Shown piece after piece: positions 54,731 to 64,000 of a stretch of DNA of 64,000 nt; the first letter of the stretch is position 1; each line of letters opens with the position of its first letter. This stretch comes from CAWFLT01 sp963816795 (lineage in GTDB: Bacteria; Acidobacteriota; Vicinamibacteria; Vicinamibacterales; SCN-69-37). Location of the stretch: NCBI GenBank assembly GCA_963816795.1, contig CAWFLT010000014.1, positions 620,001 to 684,000 on the forward strand, in the 5' to 3' direction. Position numbers and translations under genes: made by a program. Below the pieces are notes generated by a model. It was not told the origin of the DNA and ran no database searches. It saw only the letters and a list, made by a program, of their open reading frames with translations.

Positions 54731-57041
54731 CTACGCCAGTCCCCGCGAGCGCCGATAGCCCCACTCCGAGCCCATCAGGCCGAGCGCGAGGAGCAGCAAA
54801 ATGGGCATGTCCCACAGTTCGCGTTCCTCGACGACCGTGATGCCCTTGCCGCTGTAACTGATCGCGTCCGCGATCGACGCGGCGTCCTTGGCGGCATAGT
54901 AACGGCCTTCGGTCTCGTCCGCCACGCGCTGCAACAGCGGCGCACGCATCGCGGCGTCGAAGTACTCCGCGTCGCTCGGCGCCACGCGCACCGTCAAGCC
55001 GCCGCGTCCGGTGTCCTTGCCGTCGCGCGTCGTGCCGCCGACCGAGATCTTGTGCAACCCGTCTTCGGAGGGCGTGTAGCGCGCCCGGTACTCGCCGTCG
55101 TGCTCGACCGACCAGTCCATCGGCACGTCTTCCACCTTGCCCGACGGCGACGTCACCCGCGCCGTGATCCGCCCGTCGTTGATCCCCTTGAACTCGGGAT
55201 CGACGACTTCGGCGGTCAGCGCCATCGGCTCGCCCTTCTGGACCCGGTCCGGCACGGCGCTGGCCATGACCCGATCGGGCACGCCGTCGACCTGCCAGCG
55301 CACGAGCCGCTGCCAGAACGTGTGGTGCGTCAAGTCCTTCACGTCCATCTTCGAGTGCATGCGCCAGAGCCAGGTGTCCTGCACCGGCAGCACGAGCGTC
55401 TTGCCGCGACCGTAGCGTTGATACGCAAACACGACCTGCTCGCGGCCGCGACTCGTCGATGCCGGTGAGCAGCACGTTGGCGCCGGGCTTGGTCTCGATC
55501 AACGGGTTGAGCGACGTCAGCGGCGGCAAATCCTTCCACTTCGCCGCGGTGTCGTCAGCCGTATCGGCGATCTGCGTGGAAGGGTGGGCGGCGCCGGTGC
55601 GCGTCGGGCGCACGTTGAGCTCGGCCGGCGGGTACTGCGGCCCGCGCGATTGGGGGTCGAGCACGACGGGCAACGCGTCGGCCAGCGGCGTCCCCGCCCA
55701 GCCGCCTTCGGAGAACGACCGCTCACCGCCGAGCGCGAGCAGGCCGCCGCCACGGATATCGACGAAGTCTTCGAGCATCCGCAGCTGATCGGCCGTGAAC
55801 GCCGACGCCTCGACACTGCCCAGGATGATGCCGCGGTACGCGAACAACTCCTCGCGCGTCATCGGGAATCCGTTCTGCAATTCTTCGGGGCCATCGACGC
55901 CCAGCCGCAGGTACTTGTCCGGCACCGTGACCGTCGCCTCTGCCGTGCGCCAGAGCAGGACCACCTGCAGGTTGTCGTCGTTCTCGGTCGCCCTGCCGGA
56001 TGAACTTCGGCTCGGGCCGCGGCTGCCCCTCGAGGTACAGAATCTTCTCGCGACGGTTGTAGACCTCGATCAGCGAGTCACGTTGATTGTTCTGCGAGAC
56101 TTCCTCGTTGGCCTGAAGCGGAATCCGGAACTTGAACAGCCGGGGCCCGGTCTCGGACGCCTTGAGCCGCACCTTCACCGTCTCCGACTCGCCGTCGCCG
56201 GGCAGGGTCACGTCCTGCGAGGCCACCACACGGCCGTCGTCTTCGACGAACAGCGGGACCTTCATGCCGGCGTAGCCCCTCTGGGTGATGACGACGTCGA
56301 TCACGAGCGAGGAGCCCTTGAGCGAGCGCCGCGGGGTCTCGACGCGGGTAATCTGAAGGTCGCGCGTCAGCCGGTCCCGGCCGATCGCCGATGCGCGAAC
56401 ACCGGCATCGCCTGGGACTTCAGCCCCGCGATCGATTCGTCGAGCGTGCGCTCGGCGTTGTCGGACCCGTCGGTCGCGAGCACCAATCCGGCCACCGGCA
56501 GCCCGCTCAGCTCCTGACGTGCACGGTCGAACGCCTCGCCGAGGCGGGTCCCGGTGCCCTGAAACGTCAAGTCCGCCGCCGACTGCAGCCGTTCGGCGGA
56601 CGACGAGAACCGGAAGACCTTGACCTGGAACCGTTTGCCGAGCTCGGTCAGCAGCGGCGCGTCGGGCCGGCCGAGCTGGCTGATGAGGAATTCGCTTCGC
56701 GGCTTGCCGTCCTGGTCGGCGATCTGCATGCTGCGCGAGTCGTCGAGCAGGATGCCGACGAAGTTCTGCTGCGGGACCGCGACCTTGAGAAGCAGCACCG
56801 GGCGCAACAAGGCGAAACCGACCACCGCGAACAGGCGCGATGCGCACGGCGAGGAGCGTGACGCGGTCGCGAGATCGGAGCGCGGCGAGCTGGCGGTAGG
56901 TCCACAGCGCGTAGACCGCGGCAAGCCCTGCGAGGCCGGCCGCGAGCCACATCGACCGCGTCGCGCCCGAGTACAAAGCTGGCCCTGCTGGAAGACCAGC
57001 AGCTCGTACTTGAACAGGAAGGAAAACAGGGACTCGAACAC
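54731..57041 (-). CDS. Membrane VWA/GATase1-like protein (multiply frameshifted)
   Basis: About 770 residues if frames are joined; changes are needed near 56975, 56850, 56390, 55993 and 55450. Composite reading: FESLFSFLFKYELLVFQQGQL start, membrane helix MWLAAGLAGLAAVYALWTY, VWA-like FVGILLDDSRSMQIAD and LVLATDGSDNAERTLDE, Ig-like domain, glutamine-amidotransferase-like ELFAYRGIILGSVEASAFTADQLRMLEDFVDIRGGGLLALGGERSFSEGGW, and a C-terminal helix LLLLALGLMGSEWGYRRSRGLA. It heads the minus-strand cluster with DUF4159-MoxR-DUF58-BatA-DUF4175. The conserved motifs in every frame favour sequence error over decay. Confidence 0.75.
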
Positions 57042-57079
57042 GGGTGCGCGATTGTAACCTGATCTCTTGGGTTATCCGT

Positions 57080-58337
57080 TTATGCCGTTATTGACCAAAG
57101 TGTGACATCTAAAATGGCCCTCACAGCGAGCGTGTCGCGGGCAAACGCCAGCACACGCTCGGCGTCGGCCGCCAACCCGCCCTGGGCCGTCTCCGGACGG
57201 CCGCCTCCGCGCCCCCCGAGGGCCGCGGTCGCCCGCTTCATCCAGGCGCCCGAGATCGATTTCGACATCCGCCGAGCGGGTTCCGACCACGGGAACCGGC
57301 GATCCGTCCCCGGCCAGCACGACGACAAACCCGGGCTCGCTGACGATGGCCGTCGCGAGCGTCTTGAGCGCGGCGGCATCCCAACCGGGGATGATTCTTA
57401 AGACGCCGCGATACGGCCCGATGGTCTCCGCCGCGCCCCGAAATTCTGCCGCGCGTGCGACGGCGACCTCTTCCTGGAGGCGGCGCGCCGTCGCGCGCGC
57501 TCTCCTTGATCTCCGCCTGGAGCCGCTCGATGGCGGCCGGCAAGTCCGCCGCGCGCCACCGACAGCGCCCGGGTCGCCCCCGCCACCACGTCACGCAGCC
57601 GCCCGTGCGATCGCAACGCGCGACCGCCGCAGACAAAGGTCAGACCGCGTCGCGCCCTTGAACCGCTCCCAGCCGGCCACGGCGATCACACCGATCCGGC
57701 CGGTATCAGGCACATGCGTGCCGCCACACGCCGAGAGATCGACGCCCTCGATCTCGACGAGCCGAAGCTGGCCCGTGCGCGCCGGCTCCTTCCGAAGCGG
57801 CAGCGCCGCCGCCTCTTCTTCTGTGACGAACCGGACGGTCACCGGTTGGTTTTCCCACACCACGCGATTCGCGTCGGCTTCGGCGTGAGCGATTTCCTCC
57901 GGCGTCACTTCACGCGCCAGGTCGATCGTCGCGGCATCAGCGCCAAGATGGAAGCTCACCGTCCGGACGCCGAATCGGCGATCGAACGCGGCGGACAGGA
58001 CATGCTGCCCGGTGTGCTGCTGCATGTGATCGAACCGGCGCGGCCAGTCGATCTCGCCGCGGACGACGCGTCGCCGACCGGAATCGCGCCATCCACGACG
58101 TGGCGGATCGCTGGCGTCGCTCGTCGACGACGTCGAGCACGGCCCGGCCCGCGAGGCGACCCAGTGTCGAACGGCTGCCCTCCCGACGTCGGGTAGAACG
58201 CCGTCTGATCCAGCGTGACCGCGAAGCGGGGGCCGTGCCGGCGCCGGCTGCCTCGGCGGCGCGATCGGTTCGCAGGCCGTCACGGTCGCGTCGAACGAAC
58301 GGATCATCGCGTCGGTGTAGTACAGCCGTGTCGTCAT
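57080..58337 (-). CDS. AlaX-type alanyl-tRNA editing protein with DHHA1-like C-terminus (multiply frameshifted)
   Basis: At least five frame changes between 57.2 and 58.27 kb. Composite reading starts TRLYYTDAMIRSFDATV, then AVTLDQTAFYPTSGGQPFDTG, GEIDWPRRFDHMQQHTGQHVLSAAFDRRFGVRTV (zinc HxxxH of the AlaRS editing domain) and GVDLSACGGTHVPDTGRIG (CxxxH), and ends with a DHHA1-like segment (VVVLAGDGSPVPVVGTRSADVEIDLG...GGRPETAQGG). This matches long-form AlaX proteins that hydrolyse mischarged Ser- or Gly-tRNA(Ala). It starts within TGATG of the histidine kinase stop. Confidence 0.75.
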
Positions 58338-59773
58338 CAGGTCCCGGTCGTGGCGCGGTCGGCATTCGGCGCCGGCGCCCGCTCAGCCATGCCAGGCAGC
58401 TCGATGTAGAAGAGCGCCCCGCCGAGCTCACCGCGGCGGTACCCTATCGTGCCTCCGAACGAGCGCACGATGCCATAACTCACTGAGAGCCCGAGGCCGG
58501 TGCCCTCGCCGATCGGCTTGGTCGTGAAAAACGGCTGGAAGAGCTTCGACTCGTGCTCGGCCGGGACGCCCGCGCCGGAGTCCTCGACCTCGAGCCGGAT
58601 CCCGGCTGGGCTGTCCATCGTCCGGATGACGATGCGGCGGTCGCGTGCTGGTCCGGGTCGCGACGAGCGACTGTTCCGCGTTGACGAGGAAGTTCAGCAG
58701 CACCTGCTGCAGCTCGGCGAACACCACGAGCATCGGTTGGCTGGCGGTCTCGTCGAGGTCGAGACGGATGTTCTGTTCCTGCAGCCGGCGCTGCCGGAGC
58801 TCGACCACCGACTGGACGACGTCGCTCGGCAGGACCACCGTCGGCGTCGAGCCCTGCTGGCGGCTGAAGCGCGAGAGGTTGCGGATGATGGCGCTCGCGC
58901 GGGCGCTCTCCTTCTTGATGAGGGACGAGATCGCTTCGCGCCTGCGGCGCAAGATCCGGATCGCGTTGAAGGATCTCGGAGAACCCCGCGATCGCCTGCA
59001 GCGGGTTGTTGAGCTCGTGCGCGATGCCCGACAGCAGCACGCCGATCGCCGCCAGTCGTTCCTGCCGGATGACCTGCTGCTGCAGCGACTGTACTTCGCG
59101 CCGCATTCGGCGCTCCTCCTCCATCTGCGCCGCGATCGCCTGGCTGGCCGTGCGCAGGCGATCGACCATGTCCGCAAACGCCGCCTGCAGATGCTCGAGC
59201 TCGCGCGACGGCATGGGATCGCGCGGGACTTCGGTGAGGTCGCCGGCCCCCACCCGATCCGCCGTGCGCTCGAGTTGGACCAGCGCCGGCAGCCAGCGCC
59301 GGACGAAGAGCGCCTCGAGGCCCAGGAGCACCAGCGTGGCGATGCCCGAGATCGCGATCGTGTGCCGATAGAGCGCGCCGGCGCGCCACCACGCGATCTG
59401 GTTCGAGAAGCTGGCGATGACCTTCACCGGCCGTCCGGCCACGGCCGCCGTCGCGCTGGTGATCTCCTGCAGGTTCGCCTCGGTCAGCGCGGCTGTTGTT
59501 CGCCAGCACCCGGTCGCGCTCGTCGACGACGGTGATCAGGGTGCCATCGCTGAGCGGCAGCGAAGCGAGAAACGCGTCGAGGCTGGCGTCGCCGGCAGGC
59601 CCCATCTGTTCGATATGGCGGGCCACGGCGCCGACGAGCACCCGGGCTTCACTCTGCAGCTGCGTGATCTGTTGCTGGTAGGTCGCGCTCGCCGACCACG
59701 TCATCACGGCCGTCACCGGAATGAGCAGAATCAGCGTGGCGAGAACGAACTGCTCGCGAAGTGGACGCGCCAC
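58337..59773 (-). CDS. Membrane sensor histidine kinase (frameshifted)
   Basis: Starts at GTG 59773 (MARPLREQFVLATLILLIPVTAVMTW helix). An extracytoplasmic sensor of about 100 residues and a second helix (ISGIATLVLLGLEALFV) follow, then HAMP, H-box SGIAHELNNPLQAIAGFSE, N-box LLNFLVNAEQSLV, EVEDSGAGV, FFTTKPIGEGTGLGLSVSYGIV. Frame changes near 59490, 58960 and 58650. It is a NtrB-like kinase that autophosphorylates on His. No response regulator gene is adjacent. Gene order on the minus strand is queE-queC-kinase-AlaX. Confidence 0.8.
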
Positions 59774-59805
59774 GGCTTGGGGCGGCTATTGTCCTCGGAG
59801 CCCGC

Positions 59806-60467
59806 TCATCGTGACAACAGCGGATCGGAGGCGCCGGCCTCGGCGAACCCTTTCGCCCGGAGGCGGCAACTGTCGCAAGCGCCACAGGGCCGCCCGCCCG
59901 GTCCGGGGTCGTAGCAGCTGTGCGTCAGGCCGTAGTCGACGCCAAGCGCCAGACCCGCGCGGATGATGCCCGCCTTGGTCAGCGACTGGAGTGGCGCCCA
60001 GACCCGGATCGCGCTGTCCCTCGACACCGCTTCGCGTCGCGAGCGTGGCGAGGTACTCGAAGGCCGCGAGGTACTCGGGACGGCAGTCCGGATAGCCGGA
60101 GTAGTCGAGCGCGTTGATCCCGATCACGATCCGCTCGGCGCCGAGCGACTTCTGCCCACCCGAGGGCGAGCGAGAGCAGGACCGTGTTGCGGGCCGGCAC
60201 GTAGGTCGAAGGAATTCCGCTCGCTCGACGCCGTCCTTGGGAATCGCTCCGTCGCCCACCAGCGACGACCCGCCGAACGCGGCGAGATCGACGTCGAGCT
60301 CGACATGCCGGACGAACCCCAGCGCCGCCGCCACCCGGCGCGCGGCGTCGATCTCGCACGGCGTGCACCTGTCCATAGCGGACCGTCAGCCCGTACAGGG
60401 CATACCCGTCATGGCGGGCAATCGCGGCGGCGGTGGTGGAGTCCAGCCCTCCAGACAGCAGGACCAC
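59806..60467 (-). CDS. queC: 7-cyano-7-deazaguanine synthase QueC (frameshifted)
   Basis: GTG start at 60467, PP-loop VLLSGGLDSTTAAAIA, then LTVRYGQ. Frame changes near 60380, 60215, 60155 and 60025 give CEIDAARRVAAALG, SLVGDGAIPKDG, IPSTYVPARNTVLLSLALGWAE, INALDYSGYPDCRPEYLAAFE, and finally the zinc Cys cluster HSCYDPGPGGRPCGACDSC. QueC uses ATP to turn 7-carboxy-7-deazaguanine into preQ0, the queuosine precursor. It follows queE by 15 bases. Confidence 0.85.
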
Positions 60468-60482
60468 GGCAGACTGGTGCCA

Positions 60483-61127
60483 TCAGACGCCTCGTGTGTC
60501 CGGACTCCAGATGTACTTGTGCGCCTGAAGCTGCAATCGGACCGCGAGGCCGGACTCGAGGATCCAACGGACGAGCACGTCGGGCGAGAGCACCCCGTGC
60601 ACCGGCGAGAACAACACGGCGCGGCTCCTGCTGACGAGATCGTGCCGGCGCACCACGTCGCACGCGTAGTCGAAGTCCGCGCGGTCCTGGATGACGAACT
60701 TCACCTCGTCATGCGCCGACAGCTGATCGAGATTGGGCCAGTGCATGCGGTGCGGCTTCGCCGCTGGCCGGGCACTTGACGTCGACGATCGCGACGACGC
60801 CGTCGGGCACGTCGTCGATCGGCAGGTGGCCGCCGGTTTCGAGCAGGACTTCGTCTCCGCGCGCGAGCAGGCGTTCCATCAGCGAGGAGGACGTCTTTCT
60901 GCAGGAGTGGCTCACCGCCGGTGATCTCGACCAGACGGCACCCCAGCCGGCTGATCTCGGCCAGCACGTCGTCCACCGACATCTTGCGGCCGCCGGTGAA
61001 GGCGTACGGCGTGTCGCACCAGCGGCAGCGCAGATCGCAGGCCGCGAGCCGCACGAACGTGCACGGGCGACCCGACGTGGGTCGATTCCCCCTGCACCGA
61101 CACGTAGATCTCGTAGACCGTCAGCAT
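60483..61127 (-). CDS. queE: 7-carboxy-7-deazaguanine synthase QueE (frameshifted)
   Basis: Radical-SAM enzyme. Starts MLTVYEIYVSVQGEST (QGE motif), then after a frame change near 61060 the cluster motif ACDLRCRWCDTPYAFTGG (CxxxCxxC), VEITGGEPLLQKDV, after ~60895 LLARGDEVLLETGG and VDVKCPASGE, and after ~60765 DEVKFVIQDRADFDYA and VLFSPVHGVLSPDVLVRWIL. It makes CDG from CPH4. The neighbouring queC performs the next step; queD and folE are not in the window. Confidence 0.85.
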
Positions 61128-61153
61128 GCGACTCGTAAGATCATGTCACGCTC

Positions 61154-62105
61154 GTGTCGTTGATCCACATCGGGACGTCGGGCTGGAACTATCCGAGCGG
61201 CAAAGGGACCTGGAACGGCGTGTTCTACCCGAAGCGCCGGCCGCGAGGATTCGACGAGCTCGCCTACTACGCGGAGCGCTTCGACACGGTCGAAGTGAAC
61301 TCGACGTTCTACCGGCCGCCCGAAGCCGCCCTGTCGGCCGCCTGGGTGGCGCGGACGCCGCCTGGATTCCTGTTCGCCGTGAAGCTGTACCAGAAATTCA
61401 CGCACCCCGACCTGTTTCTGCGAGAAGACCGGCGGTGACGCGTGGGATGTCACGCCGGCGGACCTCGATCAGTTTCGCCACGGCATCGACCCGATCGCGG
61501 AGGGCGGACGGCTGGCGGCGATCCTGCTGCAGTTTCCGGCGAGCTTTCATGCCCGCCCTGAAACGCGTGCCTATCTCGACTGGCTGCTGCGCGCGCTGGC
61601 CGGCTATCCCCTCGCCGTGGAATTGCGCCATCGCAGTTGGAGCGACGACTCGGCCGACACCCGCGCTCGGCTGACGGCACATCAGCGCCACCTGGGCGCT
61701 GATCGACGAGCCGAAGTTCAAGGACTCGGTCGTGCAGCAAACGACCTCGGAGGTCGTTTCCGACGAAGAGCCGGGAAACGACCCCCGAGGTCTTCTCTAC
61801 ATCCGGCTGCACGGACGCAACGCGCAAGACTGGTGGGCGCCACGACGCGTCAGAGGATCGGTACAACTATCTCTATTCGCGAGGATGAGCTCAATCCGTT
61901 CGCGGAGATCACCGAGCGTGCGAGCGGCATCGGACGCAAGGTGCTGCTCTACCTGAACAATCATTTCTCGGCGAAGGCGGTGGCCAACGCTGCCCTGCTG
62001 AAGCACCGCGTCGGGCAGCCGCTGCCCGGCGACTACCCGGCGCCGATTGTCGACCGCTATCCGGAGCTGAAAGGCGTCGTCGCTACTTCTGGGCTGGCGC
62101 TTTGA
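61154..62105 (+). CDS. DUF72 family protein interrupted by palindromic repeat D (frameshifted)
   Basis: GTG start at 61154 (SLIHIGTSGWNYPSGKGTWNGVFYP, FDTVEVNSTFYRPP). Frame changes near 61430, 61698 and 61855 join AWDVTPADLDQFRHGID, AILLQFPASFHARPETRAYLDWLL, ELRHRSW, DEPKFKDSV, YIRLHGRNAQDWW, and RKVLLYLNNHFSAKAVANA. Between DEPKFKDSV and YIRLHGRNA lies a non-homologous stretch of about 20 residues coded by repeat D. DUF72 proteins are TIM-barrel-like with no assigned reaction. The 3' end overlaps the convergent isomerase gene. Confidence 0.8.
61739..61796. repeat. Palindromic repeat D copy 2, inside a coding region
   Basis: AAACGACC-TCGGA-GGTCGTTT (61740-61760) followed by GAAACGACC-CCCGA-GGTC (61775-61793), the same two-palindrome layout as 19954-20016. 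The insert is close to a multiple of three and keeps the DUF72 frame, adding about 20 residues. Confidence 0.8.
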
Positions 62106-62651
62106 TCGTGACGTTCTTGATCACGTCGGTGACCTGCAGCTTGTCGACGACGGCCATCCCGGCCGTGACCTGACCGATGACGGCGTGCTTGCCGTCGAGG
62201 CTGGGACTCGCGGTTTTCATCACGTACAACTGGCTGTCGGCGGCCATGCGGATTGCCTGAATGCGCCAGGCCGACCGCGCCGCGAACGTGCGATGCTTTT
62301 TCGAGAGCTCGAACGCGTTGATCGCACTGCCGCTGCCGCCGCGTGCCCCAGTAGCTCGCGGTAGGTCATGTCTTTCGATTTCGGATCGCCCCACTGCACG
62401 AGAGTGGGCGTGACGCGGTGAATCCGCTGCCCGCGGTAGAACCCGCGCTTCACGAGCCCGACGATGTGCTCGACGCTCTTGGGCGCGTCGGCGGCAAACA
62501 GCTGGATCTCGAACGTGCCTTTGACGGTCTCGAACACGACGACCGGCGGCGGCGCGGCCGGCGTCGTCTGCGGCGAGGCCGACGCTGCACGGCGGCGGCC
62601 CACCGCGAACAGGAAGCACGCCGTGCGCAGGCCGGATCGTTGCCGTCTCAT
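62083..62651 (-). CDS. Exported cyclophilin-type peptidyl-prolyl isomerase (frameshifted)
   Basis: Starts at the ATG at 62651, coupled to the nth stop by ATGA. A signal-like N-terminus (possibly with another small frame error near 62600), then VVVFETVKGTFEIQLFAADAPKSVEHIVGLVKRGFYRGQRIHRVTPTLVQWGDPKSKD (cyclophilin core with FYxGxxxHRV). A frame change near 62345 leads to FAARSAWRIQAIRMAADSQLYVMKTASPSLDGKHAVIGQVTAGMAVVDKLQ. It assists folding, probably in the periplasm. Confidence 0.8.
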
Positions 62652-63309
62652 GCGTGGGCTCCTACTCTCGTGACCCCGATCTTAGGACAGAGTGGGCTCA
62701 CGACGCAGGCGCGACAACGCGGATAGACGGGCCGGCAGACGTTCTGCCCCCAGGTCACGAGGTACAGGTTCACCCGCGGCCAGAACCGGCGCGGGACGAC
62801 GCGATAGAGCGCCTGCTCGGTCTGATCGGGCGTCTTCGTGCGGACCCAGCCGAGGCGGTTCGAGATGCGATGGACGTGGGTGTCGACGCAGATGTTGTCG
62901 CGGCTCGCGTGCGCGAGGAGCAGCACGAGGTTGGCCGTCTTGCGCCCGACGCCGGGCAGCGTGAGCAGGTCCTCCATGCGATCGGGAACACGGCCGCCGA
63001 ACCGCGTCGAGGATCTGGCGGCTGGCTTCGCGGACGGTGCCGGACTTGATCCGGTAGAAACTGACCGGATAGATCAGTCGCTGAATGCGCGCGCGCGGCA
63101 ACGCCGCCAGCGTGCCCGGCGAGCTGCGCGACTCGGAACAGCCGCGTCGACGCGGCGTGCGTCACCGGATCGCGGGTCTGCGCGGAAAGCATCGTCGAGA
63201 TCAGGACCTGAAACGGATCGTCCCGGCTGTCCTCGCTGATTTTCTCGACCGCGAGCTCGCCCATGCCGCGAATCGCGCGGCCGATACGACCGAGCACCGA
63301 CACGACCAC
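62648..63309 (-). CDS. nth: Endonuclease III (frameshifted)
   Basis: Possible GTG start at 63309. DPFQVLISTMLSAQTRDPVTHAAS, then after a frame change near 63120 YPVSFYRIKSGTVREASRQI, then after ~62995 the HhH motif LTLPGVGRKTANLVLLLA with the catalytic Lys, CVDTHVHRISNRLGWV with the catalytic Asp, and a [4Fe-4S] cluster CRPVYPRCRACVVSPLC (C-x6-C-x2-C-x5-C). It removes oxidised pyrimidines and cleaves abasic sites. Confidence 0.85.
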
Positions 63310-63347
63310 CGACCGCTCAGGCGCGGCGTCGGCCGCGGCCGACGGCC

Positions 63348-63585
63348 TCAGTGGCCGTGGCTCTTGCAGTACCCACAGTGATCGCACGGCACCGATGGCT
63401 CGATGACGCAGGACTCGCCGGTGTTCACGACGGTCAGATAGATCGCATGGCTCGGGTGCGTGGAGCGCAGCCCCCTGGACGGCGTGCACTGGCGCGGCGC
63501 CCGGACGCGCCAGCTGAGGCGCACGGTCTCCGAGGTGACGAGCGACCGCCTCCCGAACGAGCGCGCGCAGATCGACGTCGTTCAT
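63348..63585 (-). CDS. Small Cys-rich protein with encapsulation-peptide-like helix, microcompartment-associated
   Basis: About 78 residues if one extra base near 63440-63465 is removed. The N-terminus NDVDLRALVREAVARHLG is an amphipathic helix like the encapsulation peptides that target enzymes into bacterial microcompartments, followed by a Pro/Ala linker. The C-terminal half reads HAIYLTVVNTGESCVIEPSVPCDHCGYCKSHGH, with CxxCxxC and terminal His suited to metal or iron-sulfur binding. Its start overlaps the BMC pentamer stop by 4 bases, so it is translated with shell proteins. I do not recognise a named family. Confidence 0.65.
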
Positions 63586-63863
63586 TCGCCGCTCGTCTCC
63601 ATCGTGACACGATCGACAATGCCGATGATCGCCGCGTCAACGGGCGCGGCGCGGCGCCGCAGCGCCTCGCCGGCCGCCCGTCCCTCGATCACGACCAGGA
63701 CCTGCTCGCCGACGCCGGCGCCAACCGAATCAATCGCGAGCAGCGGTGCCCCGCGCGGCTGGCCTTCCGGCGTGACCGGCTGCACGAGCAGGAGCTTGGC
63801 GCCCTCGAGCTTGCCGTGCTTCTGTGTCGCGACGAGGGTGCCGACGACGCGTCCGAGTTGCAT
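63582..63863 (-). CDS. EutN/CcmL-family microcompartment vertex protein
   Basis: 93 residues from the ATG at 63863 (MQLGRVVGTLVATQKHGKLEGAKLLLVQPV); a longer in-frame extension is basic and unlikely. IDSVGAGVGEQVLVVIEGRAAGEAL and the C-terminal VDAAIIGIVDRVTM are the family hallmarks. These proteins form pentamers that cap the vertices of polyhedral microcompartment shells. A second copy ends 22 bases upstream. Confidence 0.9.
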   Translation of the reverse strand: MQLGRVVGTLVATQKHGKLEGAKLLLVQPVTPEGQPRGAPLLAIDSVGAGVGEQVLVVIEGRAAGEALRRRAAPVDAAIIGIVDRVTMETSGE

Positions 63864-63885
63864 GGATGAACTGGAATGGCGGCGC

Positions 63886-64000
63886 TCAGCGCCGCGTCGG
63901 GGCGCCCTCGACGTCCCAGTGATCGACGATGCCGACGACACAGGCGTCCGCCGGCGGCTCGGCGGGCAGGAACGGAAACGACGCTTCCTTGCCGCGCACG
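63886..64000 (-). CDS. EutN/CcmL-family microcompartment vertex protein, C-terminal part
   Basis: Only the last 37 residues are in the window: RGKEASFPFLPAEPPADACVVGIVDHWDVEGAPTRR and a TGA at 63886. GIVD is the conserved C-terminal strand motif of BMC-P proteins. The gene runs off the end of the window, so the rest of a microcompartment locus should lie beyond 64000. Confidence 0.75.
   Translation of the reverse strand, partial: VRGKEASFPFLPAEPPADACVVGIVDHWDVEGAPTRR

Noticed and set aside
54500..63500. Interpreting the broken genes as a pseudogene region
   Set aside because: Every gene keeps catalytic and metal-binding residues when frames are joined, and the gene set is housekeeping; random decay would have removed some of these residues.

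Overview
The window looks like a chromosomal segment of a high-GC Gram-negative bacterium, most likely an acidobacterium of the Vicinamibacteria (subdivision 6) type. This is inferred from the gene style: a TonB-dependent receptor with a carboxypeptidase-regulatory-like N-terminus, a secreted S9 peptidase and M14 peptidase, a lipoprotein sulfatase-fold protein with TPRs, and many Vicinamibacteria-style intergenic repeats. No rRNA or tRNA gene was seen, so taxonomy rests on protein style only.

Layout. 1-8.1 kb: sulfatase-fold/TPR protein, TonB receptor, a GNAT-aminotransferase fusion, M14 peptidase. 8.1-14 kb: pcm, then an isoprenoid/envelope block on the minus strand (truA, uppS, cdsA, dxr, rseP). 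14-21 kb: pyrE, S9 peptidase, a TolC-like efflux protein, two glycosyltransferases. 21-30 kb: DUF2400 protein, then de novo UMP synthesis in two clusters: minus-strand pyrR-pyrB-pyrC-PRTase with a PyrR-binding-like RNA leader, and plus-strand pyrK-pyrD-pyrF, separated by a membrane phosphodiesterase-like protein. carAB is not in the window. 30-36 kb: Pal, a methyltransferase, a PMT-like membrane protein, larE with a LysW-like acidic protein, and a receiver-PilZ protein. 36-39.4 kb: an autoregulated ArsR/SmtB-P1B ATPase metal-efflux operon. 39.4-57 kb: two facing envelope clusters, a GldA/GldF/GldG-like ABC system with a DUF4340 protein and PBP4 on plus, and a GATase/VWA-DUF4159-MoxR-DUF58-BatA-DUF4175 block on minus. 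57-64 kb: AlaX-like editing protein, histidine kinase, queC, queE, DUF72, peptidyl-prolyl isomerase, nth, and the edge of a bacterial microcompartment locus (two EutN/CcmL pentamer genes and a small Cys-rich protein).

Two general properties stand out. First, intergenic DNA is full of short palindromic or tandem repeats. All six convergent gene pairs with a gap over 60 bp carry inverted-repeat structures, often starting at the stop codons themselves. Second, many genes need frame changes to read through: about 8 in the first 54 kb but about 28 between 54.5 and 63.5 kb. Conserved residues are kept in every frame, so this looks like sequence error rather than gene decay. Frameshifted genes are reported as single CDSs with the shift positions given.
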